Origin: an uncultured Saccharospirillaceae bacterium
GTDB taxonomy: Bacteria; Pseudomonadota; Gammaproteobacteria; Pseudomonadales; Oceanobacteraceae
Assembly (NCBI GenBank): GCA_947503895.1
Contig: CANNFT010000013.1
Span: forward strand, 1 to 64,000
Reading direction: 5' to 3'
Length of the DNA: 64,000 bases
Position numbers and translations under genes: made by a program. Shown here in pieces: positions 54,634 through 63,195 of this stretch; positions within the stretch are counted from its first letter, which is position 1, and each line of letters starts with the position of its first letter. The notes under the pieces are model-generated. The model saw only the letters and a program-made list of their open reading frames with translations, did not search any database and was not told the DNA's origin.

Positions 54634-54889
54634 CCCATTGTCAGGTTGACGGCGATCAACCCCCTCTTATTTTCCTACGCCAGAATCCATGCATGCCCCG
54701 TCATTGATAGTCGATCGCTTTAGGGTTGATGCTATCTCTACCACCCCGTGCCACGATGACACGAGATGGACAAAGGCTCTTATAACAAAATGGCAGATAT
54801 CGCCAGCGAAATGATGTGGTGAGCCAGTGTGAATCCATATTCGTCTGCGGTAGTATTGGCACAGTTTGTCACTTATTTGAGTAGCGTTT

Positions 54890-55726
54890 ATGAAGTTTCA
54901 GGGCACCAAAGAATACGTCGCCACCCGAGAACTGCAAATGGCTGTTAACGCAGCGATTACCTTACAGCGTCCATTGTTGATTAAAGGTGAGCCGGGTACC
55001 GGTAAAACCATGTTGGCAGAGCAATTGGCTGAATCCTTGGGTACCGAGCTGATCCAATGGCACATCAAGTCAACCACCAAAGCGCATCAAGGTCTTTATG
55101 AATACGACGCGGTGTCTCGTTTGCGTGACTCTCAATTAGGAGAGGAAGGTGTTAAAGACATCAGCAATTACATAAAGAAAGGCAAGCTATGGGAAGCCTT
55201 TAGCGGTGACAAGCCACCTGTATTGCTGATAGATGAAATCGACAAAGCGGATATTGAATTCCCGAACGATTTGCTTCTTGAATTGGATAAAATGGAGTTT
55301 TTTGTGTACGAAACGCAAGAACGCATTGTTGCCAAGCATCGTCCAATCATCATCATTACCAGTAATAACGAAAAAGAACTGCCGGATGCTTTTTTACGTC
55401 GTTGCTTCTTTCATTACATCGATTTTCCAGATAAAGAAACCATGGAAAAAATTGTTGATGTACATTACCCAGATATTAAAAAGTCCCTGCTTAAAGAAGC
55501 CATGGATGTATTTTTCGACCTGCGTAAAGTGCCAGGCCTTAAGAAAAAGCCGAGTACTTCTGAGTTAGTGGATTGGCTCAAGTTATTGCTGGCGGATGAA
55601 ATTGACCCAGAAACGTTGCGCAATAAAGACAGCGCGATTCCTCCCATGTACGGTGCCTTGGTGAAAAACGAGCAAGATACTGAGTTGCTACAAAAGTTAG
55701 CGTTTATGTCGCGCCGAAAAGGCTAA
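54890..55726 (+). CDS. MoxR-family AAA+ ATPase
   Basis: A 278-residue AAA+ ATPase. Walker A is GEPGTGKT (residues 33-40), Walker B is PVLLIDEIDKAD (~110-121), sensor 1 is IIITSNNEKELPDAFLRRCFFHYIDFP, and the C-terminal helical domain is present. MoxR ATPases act as chaperones that insert metals or assemble complexes, working with vWA proteins. It starts 256 bases after the large vWA gene and ends 6 bases before the CoxE-like gene. Confidence 0.93.
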   Translation: MKFQGTKEYVATRELQMAVNAAITLQRPLLIKGEPGTGKTMLAEQLAESLGTELIQWHIKSTTKAHQGLYEYDAVSRLRDSQLGEEGVKDISNYIKKGKLWEAFSGDKPPVLLIDEIDKADIEFPNDLLLELDKMEFFVYETQERIVAKHRPIIIITSNNEKELPDAFLRRCFFHYIDFPDKETMEKIVDVHYPDIKKSLLKEAMDVFFDLRKVPGLKKKPSTSELVDWLKLLLADEIDPETLRNKDSAIPPMYGALVKNEQDTELLQKLAFMSRRKG

Positions 55727-55732
55727 ACAACT

Positions 55733-56917
55733 ATGTTGATCGACTTTTTTCAAACCATGCGCCAATACAGAGTTCCGTGCTCCATTAGAGAGTACTTAGA
55801 CTTAGTGGGCGCGTTAAAGCAAAACCTAGCGTTTGCGGATATGGAAGATTTTTATCAAATTAGTCGAATTTGTCTTGTAAAAGATGAGCGACATTTCGAT
55901 AAGTTTGATAAAGCATTCAGCCATTTCTTTGAAGGTATCGATTCCTTGGATGACTTGTTAGCGAATGCTAAAAGTATTCCTGAAGATTGGATGAAATCTG
56001 AATTTGAGCGCATGTTCTCGAAAGAAGAGCTGGCGGAGATAGAATCCCAAGGTGGCTTTGATGAGCTGATGAAGAAATTTCGTGAGCGCATGGAAGAGCA
56101 AGAAAAAAGACACCGTGGAGGAAACCGCATGATTGGCACCGGCGGTACCTCACCGTTTGGTGCGGATGGTTACAACCCCGAAGGCATCCGTGTTCAGCAA
56201 GGGCGTAGCCGCCATAAAAAGGCCATTAAGGTTTGGGAGCAACGTAACTATCGCAATTTAGATGACGATATCGAACTGGGTATTCGCAATATCAAAGTAG
56301 CATTACGTCGCTTAAGAAAATTCGCTCGCCAAGGTGCCGCAGAAGAATTGGATTTAGACGATACGATTTCTTCAACGGCCAGCAATGCCGGTTTTTTAGA
56401 CATCAAAATGGTGCCAGAACGCCATAATGCGGTGAAGGTTTTACTCTTTTTTGATATCGGTGGCACCATGGACCCGTTTGTTCGAGTGTGCGAAGAATTG
56501 TTCTCCGCCGCGCGTACTGAATTCAAGCACATGGAACCTTATTACTTTCACAACTGCATGTACGAAAGTGTGTGGAAAGATAACCGTCGTAAAAGCAATG
56601 AGCGAACATCCACGTGGGATCTAATGCGTAAATTCACCAAAGATTACAAGGTGATTTACATTGGTGATGCCATGATGGCGCCGTATGAGGTGACCCATGT
56701 TGGTGGCAGCGTAGAGCATTGGAATGATGAGCCGGGTGCGATTTGGCTGCAACGAATGAAAGATACGTTTGATAAGATGGTTTGGCTCAATCCCGTACCT
56801 GAAAGCCAATGGGGTTGGAGCAATTCGCTGAATACCATCAAAGAAATAATGGACGACAAAATGTATCCGCTTACAATAAATGGACTTGAAGATGCCATGC
56901 GGTATTTAAGTAAGTAG
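55733..56917 (+). CDS. CoxE-like vWA protein
   Basis: A 394-residue protein of the CoxE/YehP-type vWA family. The C-terminal vWA domain has the metal site DIGGTMD (residues 241-247), where Thr replaces the usual Ser; this is conservative and probably functional. A basic/acidic N-terminal region with FFEGIDSLDDLL and a helical linker precede it. It is paired with the MoxR gene directly upstream, 6 bases apart. Together they likely form a AAA/vWA metallochaperone-type pair. The client is unknown. Confidence 0.88.
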   Translation: MLIDFFQTMRQYRVPCSIREYLDLVGALKQNLAFADMEDFYQISRICLVKDERHFDKFDKAFSHFFEGIDSLDDLLANAKSIPEDWMKSEFERMFSKEELAEIESQGGFDELMKKFRERMEEQEKRHRGGNRMIGTGGTSPFGADGYNPEGIRVQQGRSRHKKAIKVWEQRNYRNLDDDIELGIRNIKVALRRLRKFARQGAAEELDLDDTISSTASNAGFLDIKMVPERHNAVKVLLFFDIGGTMDPFVRVCEELFSAARTEFKHMEPYYFHNCMYESVWKDNRRKSNERTSTWDLMRKFTKDYKVIYIGDAMMAPYEVTHVGGSVEHWNDEPGAIWLQRMKDTFDKMVWLNPVPESQWGWSNSLNTIKEIMDDKMYPLTINGLEDAMRYLSK

Positions 56918-56953
56918 TTCGAATGGCTTAAGTGCGTACATTGAGTGTTAATG

Positions 56954-56992
56954 TTGCGTTGCGCTTACAACAAAAGTGTAAGCACAACGCAA
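56954..56992 (+). terminator. long perfect hairpin after the CoxE-like gene
   Basis: TTGCGTTG and CAACGCAA with an inner GCTTACA/TGTAAGC pair form a 15-bp stem with one C/A mismatch and an 8-base loop. It begins 37 bases past the stop codon. The T-run is weak (TATTTTG). Confidence 0.65.
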
Positions 56993-57245
56993 TATTTTGA
57001 AGGTTTTATCATGATTTGGCTTCACGGGAATATTGGGTAGTAGGTAGGCCTAAGCAACGTCATTCAATAAGTTACTTTCAATGTTGCCCCATATCTTATG
57101 AGTCATGCGTCGATATTGACTACTTTCTTCTCCCCGCCCAGTTTTTAAGAAAAAAAACCGTTAGGGTACATCGTGGTCTTATGGATTAATTTTTTTATAT
57201 TCAAAACGTCTATGACCCTACTGCTAAGGATTTCTCGCCGAGAAC
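56993..57245. other. intergenic region before rsuA
   Basis: About 250 bases without a supported gene. A TTTTTAAGAAAAAAAA stretch is AT-rich and could be part of the promoter of the pseudouridine synthase gene. Confidence 0.35.
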
Positions 57246-57995
57246 ATGAAGTCTAAAACCAGTCGGCTCGACCGATTTATCAGTCAAAACAGTGATTATT
57301 CAATTTCCGATACGCGTCGACTCATCGCCCAAAAACGGATATTCATTGATGGCATACCTGCAGAATCTATTCAACAAAGGGTAACAGAATTCACTCATGT
57401 TATGCTGGATGACGAGTGCTTGAACGACAACGAGCCCGTATACATCATATTGAATAAACCGAAGGGTGTCGTGAGTGCGACGAAAGATCATCAGCACTCA
57501 ACGGTTATTGATATTATTCGGCACCCCCAAAAAAATGATTTACACATCGCAGGTCGTCTCGACTTAAATACCACAGGGTTGCTGCTATTAACAAATGATG
57601 GTGCATGGTCAAGAAAAATCAGCTTGCCGGAAACGAAGCTTTTGAAAACGTACGAAGTAACATTAGCGAATCCTCTCAGTCAGGAGTATGTAGACGCTTT
57701 TAAGCAAGGGATTTATTTTAAGTATGAAAATGTGACCACGCAGCCAGCTCACTTGGAAATCCTATCCGCCCACACCGCTAAATTATCGTTGATTGAAGGT
57801 AAGTATCATCAGATTAAGCGCATGTTTGGGTATTTTCGAAATGAGGTATTGGCACTTCATCGAGCGTCTGTTGGGTCGTTAACCTTAGATGGGCTCGGTT
57901 TGGGTGAAAGCCGCTTATTGAGAACATTTGAAGTCGCTCAATCTGGAGGCGTTATGCCATTTAAACAACCCGCTCGACATCATCAATATTATTAA
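57246..57995 (+). CDS. rsuA: RsuA-family pseudouridine synthase
   Basis: A 249-residue enzyme. The S4 RNA-binding domain is seen at the N-terminus (RLDRFISQNSDYSISDTRRLIAQKRIFIDG), then VYIILNKPKGVVSA and the catalytic HIAGRLDLNTTGLLLLTNDG with Asp106. The C-terminal KTYEVTL, KYHQIKRMFGYFRNEVLALHR and SLTLDGLGLGESR match RsuA. It converts a uridine of 16S rRNA (U516 in E. coli) to pseudouridine. RluB/RluF-type paralogues cannot be completely excluded. It is monocistronic. Confidence 0.88.
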   Translation: MKSKTSRLDRFISQNSDYSISDTRRLIAQKRIFIDGIPAESIQQRVTEFTHVMLDDECLNDNEPVYIILNKPKGVVSATKDHQHSTVIDIIRHPQKNDLHIAGRLDLNTTGLLLLTNDGAWSRKISLPETKLLKTYEVTLANPLSQEYVDAFKQGIYFKYENVTTQPAHLEILSAHTAKLSLIEGKYHQIKRMFGYFRNEVLALHRASVGSLTLDGLGLGESRLLRTFEVAQSGGVMPFKQPARHHQYY

Positions 57996-58268
57996 TGCCT
58001 AAAAAAGTCAGTTCAAGGTGCATAAATACCTTTTGATTGGGTGTGAGCAAACAGTCATGATGCCCCATCTCGTTAGGTTTCCATTGTCCAATGCCAGTCA
58101 AGTGTTTGGATGGATTACTCCACATTAGCCGAGTCCAGGCTATAAAGATTCTTTGTTATCTGCTGATTTATATTAGAACTCCCCCCTGGCATGGCCTAAT
58201 CAAAGTTGGCATTGGTATTGCGAGTATGATTTATTGCATAGTGAATGGACTAAAATAAAGGGAGTGTC

Positions 58269-59174
58269 ATGACTGTCGATAAAGAAAATATATTTGCCTA
58301 CGAAAACTATGTGATTGCAATACAACCCTGTGATACTGAAGAACAAGATATCGTACTCAATAGTTGGAATGCCTTGTATCAAGCCTATTTCTCTGATTGG
58401 CAAACCTACCAATTAAACCCTACTTTGTCGACCGCAAAAAAAGCTAAAGAAAGTATTTTAAAATTTACGGCTGGCGAGTCAAAGTACAATGATACTTTAT
58501 CGAGTATTTATCGCACCACGCCCGATCCTGAAGAGGCTAGTGGTAATTGGGATGCAGGTAAGGAAAAAGCGTCAAGGGAAGCAAGAAAAAGCGCAATTGA
58601 AGGCGTGAAAATCTATACCGAAGAAAAATATATCGAAGCAAAAAAGAATGAAAAAGATGTGAGTGAATTTATTGAGAAAAATGAAGGTGAGCCTAAAAAA
58701 GGATTAAAATCAATGGATACATTTTTAACGCTAAATAACGGTACACCCTATGATGTGACTTTATCTGCAAGAATCAAAAGTGAGTCAAATTGGCCGAGTG
58801 ATGAATATAGGCCAGATAAAAACATATTGGATGAGAAGGGCGGTCCATTGAAACTAATTGAATTTCAGGGGTCTGAAAAGTTACAGGAAAATGTCAATGC
58901 TTCAGAGACCACTGCTCAATTTATAGTCGATGTGTGTGTTTCTTACACCATGGCTGAGACAAATAAATTCGTCGAAACAAAATTCAGTTTCACATGCGAC
59001 CAAATGAATACTGTGAATCGACCAGAGGTGACGAAGGATACGGACAGTGTTTACTTCTCACCTAACAGTCGAATCCTTCCCGTATTGGAAACGGATAAAT
59101 ATAAAGTATTACAACAGTTCCCTGAGGAAAAAAGTGATCTCTCACAAATCATTACGATTTTAGAAGCCCATTAA
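58269..59174 (+). CDS. hypothetical protein paired with PI-PLC
   Basis: A 301-residue protein I do not recognise. There is no signal peptide or TM segment. The N-terminal half is helical and highly charged (KKAKESILKFTAGE, EKASREARKSAIEGVKIYTEEKYIEAKKNEKD). The C-terminal half (DTFLTLNNGTPYDVTLSARIKSESNW..., Asn/Thr/Tyr-rich strands) looks like a beta-sandwich reminiscent of aegerolysin- or actinoporin-type lipid-binding folds. That resemblance is weak. It is 10 bases upstream of the PI-PLC gene on the same strand with its own Shine-Dalgarno (AAGGGAG). A membrane-binding or delivery partner is the simplest inference. Confidence 0.65.
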   Translation: MTVDKENIFAYENYVIAIQPCDTEEQDIVLNSWNALYQAYFSDWQTYQLNPTLSTAKKAKESILKFTAGESKYNDTLSSIYRTTPDPEEASGNWDAGKEKASREARKSAIEGVKIYTEEKYIEAKKNEKDVSEFIEKNEGEPKKGLKSMDTFLTLNNGTPYDVTLSARIKSESNWPSDEYRPDKNILDEKGGPLKLIEFQGSEKLQENVNASETTAQFIVDVCVSYTMAETNKFVETKFSFTCDQMNTVNRPEVTKDTDSVYFSPNSRILPVLETDKYKVLQQFPEEKSDLSQIITILEAH

Positions 59175-59184
59175 GGAGTTAGGT

Positions 59185-60321
59185 ATGAACTGGATGACAA
59201 ATTTATACAATACCGAGCCTGCATTTTCTGATCGACCATTGAGTGAGATAACCCTTCCCGGTACCCATGACGCTGGGTGTTATATTGATAGGGTCGTTAA
59301 TTTCAGAGCAAGAACGCAATTACAAACGATCGGACAGCAATTGAGTGGCGGTATTCGTTACTTCGATATTCGGCCTAAATTTACGCAAAACCAAGAATAT
59401 TGGACTTACCACGGTCCGTACTACGGGGGACGCATTGGGGGTGAGAATGGTATTTTGCAGGATGTTGCTCAGTATATGAATAGCTTGCCAGCTTCTGCCC
59501 GAGAGCTGGTCATTTTAAATATATCTCATTTCTCTGGCTTTAATGATAATGCCCATCGCGATTTGATCCTTCTTATTAAGGAAAAGCTGGGTTCTCATTT
59601 AATACAATATACCCAAGCTAATTTAAATCTCTTTAATGCTAGCTATGAAAACTTATTAAAGGACAATCGAAATCAAGTGCGTTCGCGAGTCGCGATTATT
59701 TATGATGGGGCATTGGACCAAGATCGCATTGCATATGTTTCCAATACCGCTTTACCAGAAGGATTTTTTAAATTAAGTCCCAAATATAATGTGGGGTTGA
59801 ACGCTCAGAATTCAGTTTATTTATTTGATTTGTATTCTAATAGTTGGTATGTCGCTGATTATATGGGACGGTCGGGTATGCGCTCTAAACAACTGAATAT
59901 GTTAACTCATCGTGATGAGTACCGTTATACTGGCGAAGACTGGGGTGCAGGTATGTCAAACTGGACGCCGGATTGTACAGGGCCTGGAGGAGTGGTGGAC
60001 ACCATGCACCTACTATCGTGGACATTAACACCTCAGCTTCGAGCTTGGTCAAATCCAATATCAGCGGCGCAGGAAGAAGCAAACCCAGCACTCCTGCCTT
60101 TCTTTAATCAATTTAATGGATGGCAAAATGGTGCTTCATATGACATTCGTTCAGACCCGAAAATAAATATCATTTATTCAGATGTGTACGAATCTGAAAC
60201 CGTGAATAGCCAAAATGCCAATCGTAACGGAATGGCTATGCCTGTCGGGATTTCCGACTTTCTAAATCGTTACCTGAATGCTCAAGGCCAAGTTGTTTGG
60301 AATGGCTGGAATGGCTTTTAG
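59185..60321 (+). CDS. PI-PLC X-domain phosphodiesterase
   Basis: A 378-residue protein of the phosphatidylinositol-specific phospholipase C family. The catalytic His are visible: LPGTHDAGCYID with His28 and Asp29, and FDIRP followed by YWTYHGPYYGG with Arg63 and His76. ELVILNISHFSGFNDNAHRDLI is a further family feature. It has no signal peptide, whereas classical bacterial PI-PLCs are secreted. AAGGAG lies before the ATG. It is translated right after the unknown 301-residue protein. Possible roles include a non-classically secreted phospholipase effector; substrate not determinable. Confidence 0.8.
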   Translation: MNWMTNLYNTEPAFSDRPLSEITLPGTHDAGCYIDRVVNFRARTQLQTIGQQLSGGIRYFDIRPKFTQNQEYWTYHGPYYGGRIGGENGILQDVAQYMNSLPASARELVILNISHFSGFNDNAHRDLILLIKEKLGSHLIQYTQANLNLFNASYENLLKDNRNQVRSRVAIIYDGALDQDRIAYVSNTALPEGFFKLSPKYNVGLNAQNSVYLFDLYSNSWYVADYMGRSGMRSKQLNMLTHRDEYRYTGEDWGAGMSNWTPDCTGPGGVVDTMHLLSWTLTPQLRAWSNPISAAQEEANPALLPFFNQFNGWQNGASYDIRSDPKINIIYSDVYESETVNSQNANRNGMAMPVGISDFLNRYLNAQGQVVWNGWNGF

Positions 60322-60766
60322 GCGCTCATTGCCAACAATGAAGTTGCATCTCCTGTTCATTCTCGCCACAGTCCAGTTTCTGAAAGAATATTTCTGCAAG
60401 AGTCTCACAGAAGGCGCTCATCAAACACTTTGATGTTTATATAAGAGCGGTGGACAATCTTTGGTTTGTGTTTGGCGACTATTGAGTGATGGTGTTCGAG
60501 AATCATCCGTATAACGTTTAGATCAAAAAAAGACCTTATGCGCCAACTTGAAGACTCTGTGTGCATGAGTACATGCATCCCGTCTAAAAACTGAGCCTAA
60601 ATTCACTTTTTGGTTCGATCGTCCCATCAACCTTGGTTGCGTTCCCTAAAACCCTAGGTAACAATACGCCAGATGGAATTATTGCATTTATCACTGAGCC
60701 TTAATTTGCCATAATCCATTCGCTACATAACAAATAAGAAAACAATAATAAAAAAAAGGTTGTGCT
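60322..60766. other. intergenic region after the PI-PLC gene
   Basis: Some 445 bases with no convincing gene. No terminator with a clear stem and T-run was found after the PI-PLC gene. The region just before 60767 is A-rich and may hold the promoter of the exported-protein operon. Confidence 0.35.
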
Positions 60767-61294
60767 GTGAAGGCTATCCAATCCCTATACCTTGCATCGT
60801 TCATGGCTGTGGCGATGTTGACCAGTTGCTTATCTTTTGCAGCAAATAATGCGAGCCTTGATCAAGAGATCGAAGCCCTAAAAGCCGATGTCATTGAGCT
60901 AAACCAATCCCTGTATGAACTCGAAGAAAAACTTTTATTTCCTGCAACGACGTCGTTTGCAGTTTTTGTATCCATGGAAGCCGTTAAAAACTTTGAGATC
61001 AGCGGTGTAAAACTCAATCTTGATGAAGAACCGGTTACCGCGCATATTTACAGTCGGGAACAAATTGATGCCTTGCGTCGTGGTGGCATTCAAAAATTGT
61101 ATACTGCCAATTTAAAGCCCGGTCTTCACAAACTCACCGCAGTAATCGATGGGAAGGACGAAGACGGTCGGCCAGTTCAAAAAACCGTCGTGGCAGATTT
61201 CGGTAAAGCTCGTTCAACCAAATATCTAGAAATAAAAATCAGTCAAAATAAAAAGAAGCAACGGCCTGAGTTTGCCATCGTTGAATGGAAATAA
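60767..61294 (+). CDS. exported coiled-coil protein, first gene of a TPR operon
   Basis: A 175-residue protein with a signal peptide (AIQSLYLASFMAVAMLTSCLSFAA, cleavage near residue 26). Residues ~30-55 form a coiled coil with heptads of Leu (LDQEIEALKADVIELNQSLYELEEKLL). The rest is a beta-rich domain (FAVFVSMEAVKNFEISGVKLNLDEEPVTAHIYS, LKPGLHKLTAVIDGKD) resembling PEGA-like or carboxypeptidase-regulatory-like folds. It lies just upstream of two TPR proteins and probably forms an envelope complex with them. Function unknown. Confidence 0.7.
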   Translation: MKAIQSLYLASFMAVAMLTSCLSFAANNASLDQEIEALKADVIELNQSLYELEEKLLFPATTSFAVFVSMEAVKNFEISGVKLNLDEEPVTAHIYSREQIDALRRGGIQKLYTANLKPGLHKLTAVIDGKDEDGRPVQKTVVADFGKARSTKYLEIKISQNKKKQRPEFAIVEWK

Positions 61295-61305
61295 GGAGAA
61301 TTTCC

Positions 61306-63195
61306 ATGCGATGGACTTTGATTTTTGCGCTGATGTTCGCCAGCGTCAGTGCGCATGCCGAAGACTTATTGCCGGATGAGCGTCGAGAAATTAAACGAGA
61401 TGCACTATACGGTGAGGCTCTCTTCCACTTGCATTCGGGCCGCTACGATTTAGCCTTAGCTAAAAACTATGCGCTCAGAAAGCGTAATCAAAGCCGTTAC
61501 GGCAGGGTACTTGACTTACATGAGGCGACTGCAGAGCTAGGCTTGGGGATGAGTCGCAAGGCAGAACAAACATTTAACGCACTCATGTCTAAGCAAAAGT
61601 ACAGTTTTGTTCGTGAAGAAACCAGCGCTCAAGCTTGGTTTTATATGGCAAAGCACTTTTACCAGAAAGGCCTATGGAAATCCGCTTTAAGAGCCATGCG
61701 CAAAGTCTCTTCGGCGCATATAGCGAGCAATCTGAAAGATGAATACCACTTTTACTTAGCCACGCTAGAACTCTTCGCCGGCAATCCTAAGCGTGCAGAT
61801 GAGCACGTACTGGCGATTCACCCAGAATCTGAATGGGCAACCTATGCATTTTTAAATGTGGCTGTGAGTTATACCGAACGTGATATACACATCAGTAAAG
61901 TAGAAGCGGCATTTAACAAAGCGCTATCGCTAGTTGGCAATACCCGTCAACCAGAGCACTTAGCAGATCGAATCAATTTAATGGCGGGTAAATTTTTCTA
62001 CGGAACAGGACGTGGTAGAAGCGCAATACGCCATCTCAGAAACGTCAATCTAGAAAGTCCGTACACTCCTAGTGCATTATTAACCTATGGTTGGGCACTG
62101 ACCGAGCAATGGCAATATCATGATGCGCTACAGCCTTGGTATATGCTTAAAACCGCTCACTCCCCATTAAATCAAGACGTCCAAGAAACCTTTATAGCCA
62201 TTCCCCACTTACTAGAAAAATTAAATGCGAAAGTGTTGGCGCTCGGTGCGTTTGAGTTCGCGACTGAGCAATACGACTTAATACATCAGCAGCTCGAAAA
62301 CAGCGCCCAACGGCTTAATTTAGGTCAATTTATTGAACCTATCTTACAGCAGCAGACACCTGGCAAGTGGGGGAGTTTTGAACCGGTCAATCTAACACTT
62401 CCGCAGCACCCAGATAGAATTTACTTAAAGGACGTTATGAATCAAGGGTATTTTCAGGGGCAGTTACAAACGCTGCGTGACTTGCATGTCATTGGCAAGC
62501 AATTACGAGATGCGTTAAAGGAAATTGATACGTTTAAGCAAACAGTGGTTACACGAAAAGCGGACTTAAATGATATCAAAACATCGAATGCTTTAAGTGA
62601 AGGTCGTGAAAAGCTTAAACAATATCAACAGCGATATCGTCATTTACTCAGAAAGATTGATCGTGCATTTGGTGCGCCGGATGGTTCGGGCTTGGCGTCT
62701 GAAGAAGAAAAGCAACAGCTAGCTCTATTCAAGGATGTTAAATCTAAAATTTCGAAATTAGGTAAATCGGCTTCGCCTTCGTATCAGAAGCGACTAAGGC
62801 GAGTAGAAGGGGTTCTCAAGTGGTCTCTTGCTGAACGATATGCCGAGCGAAAAAAACAAGTTTCATCTAATTTAGCGGTACTTGAAAATGCGATTCGTAC
62901 AGCTAAACGGCAGATTGCATTAAGTCATCAGGCATATAAAGATGCCCCAAATGCTTATGTTGGATTTGATCGAAAATTGAAAGACCTCGAACAGCAGCAT
63001 AAAGATCAGCTTACAAAACTAAACCGTGTATATGAAAAGCAGTTAGCGAAGGTCGGCGGCATCGTTAAGAAAGATATCCAAAAGCGGCAAGCGCGAGTTA
63101 CCAATTATGCTTTGCAAGCACGCTTGGCCGCTGCTCGTCTGTATGATGAAACCTCGAATCAACATCGAGTCGTTGAACAAGGAGCGATGAAATGA
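61306..63195 (+). CDS. periplasmic TPR/coiled-coil protein
   Basis: A 629-residue protein with a signal peptide (WTLIFALMFASVSAHAED, cleavage near residue 18). Residues ~25-330 show helical repeat patterns typical of TPR/Sel1 (GEALFHLHSGRYDLALAKNYALRKRN, AWFYMAKHFYQKGLWKSALRAMRKVS, ALLTYGWALTEQWQYHDALQPWYMLK). The C-terminal ~200 residues are rich in Lys/Gln/Glu coiled coil. The ATG at 61306 follows AAGGAG 8 bases before it and begins the signal. Its last codons overlap the next gene's start (ATGA). It is likely a periplasmic scaffold; no enzyme motif. Confidence 0.75.
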   Translation: MRWTLIFALMFASVSAHAEDLLPDERREIKRDALYGEALFHLHSGRYDLALAKNYALRKRNQSRYGRVLDLHEATAELGLGMSRKAEQTFNALMSKQKYSFVREETSAQAWFYMAKHFYQKGLWKSALRAMRKVSSAHIASNLKDEYHFYLATLELFAGNPKRADEHVLAIHPESEWATYAFLNVAVSYTERDIHISKVEAAFNKALSLVGNTRQPEHLADRINLMAGKFFYGTGRGRSAIRHLRNVNLESPYTPSALLTYGWALTEQWQYHDALQPWYMLKTAHSPLNQDVQETFIAIPHLLEKLNAKVLALGAFEFATEQYDLIHQQLENSAQRLNLGQFIEPILQQQTPGKWGSFEPVNLTLPQHPDRIYLKDVMNQGYFQGQLQTLRDLHVIGKQLRDALKEIDTFKQTVVTRKADLNDIKTSNALSEGREKLKQYQQRYRHLLRKIDRAFGAPDGSGLASEEEKQQLALFKDVKSKISKLGKSASPSYQKRLRRVEGVLKWSLAERYAERKKQVSSNLAVLENAIRTAKRQIALSHQAYKDAPNAYVGFDRKLKDLEQQHKDQLTKLNRVYEKQLAKVGGIVKKDIQKRQARVTNYALQARLAAARLYDETSNQHRVVEQGAMK

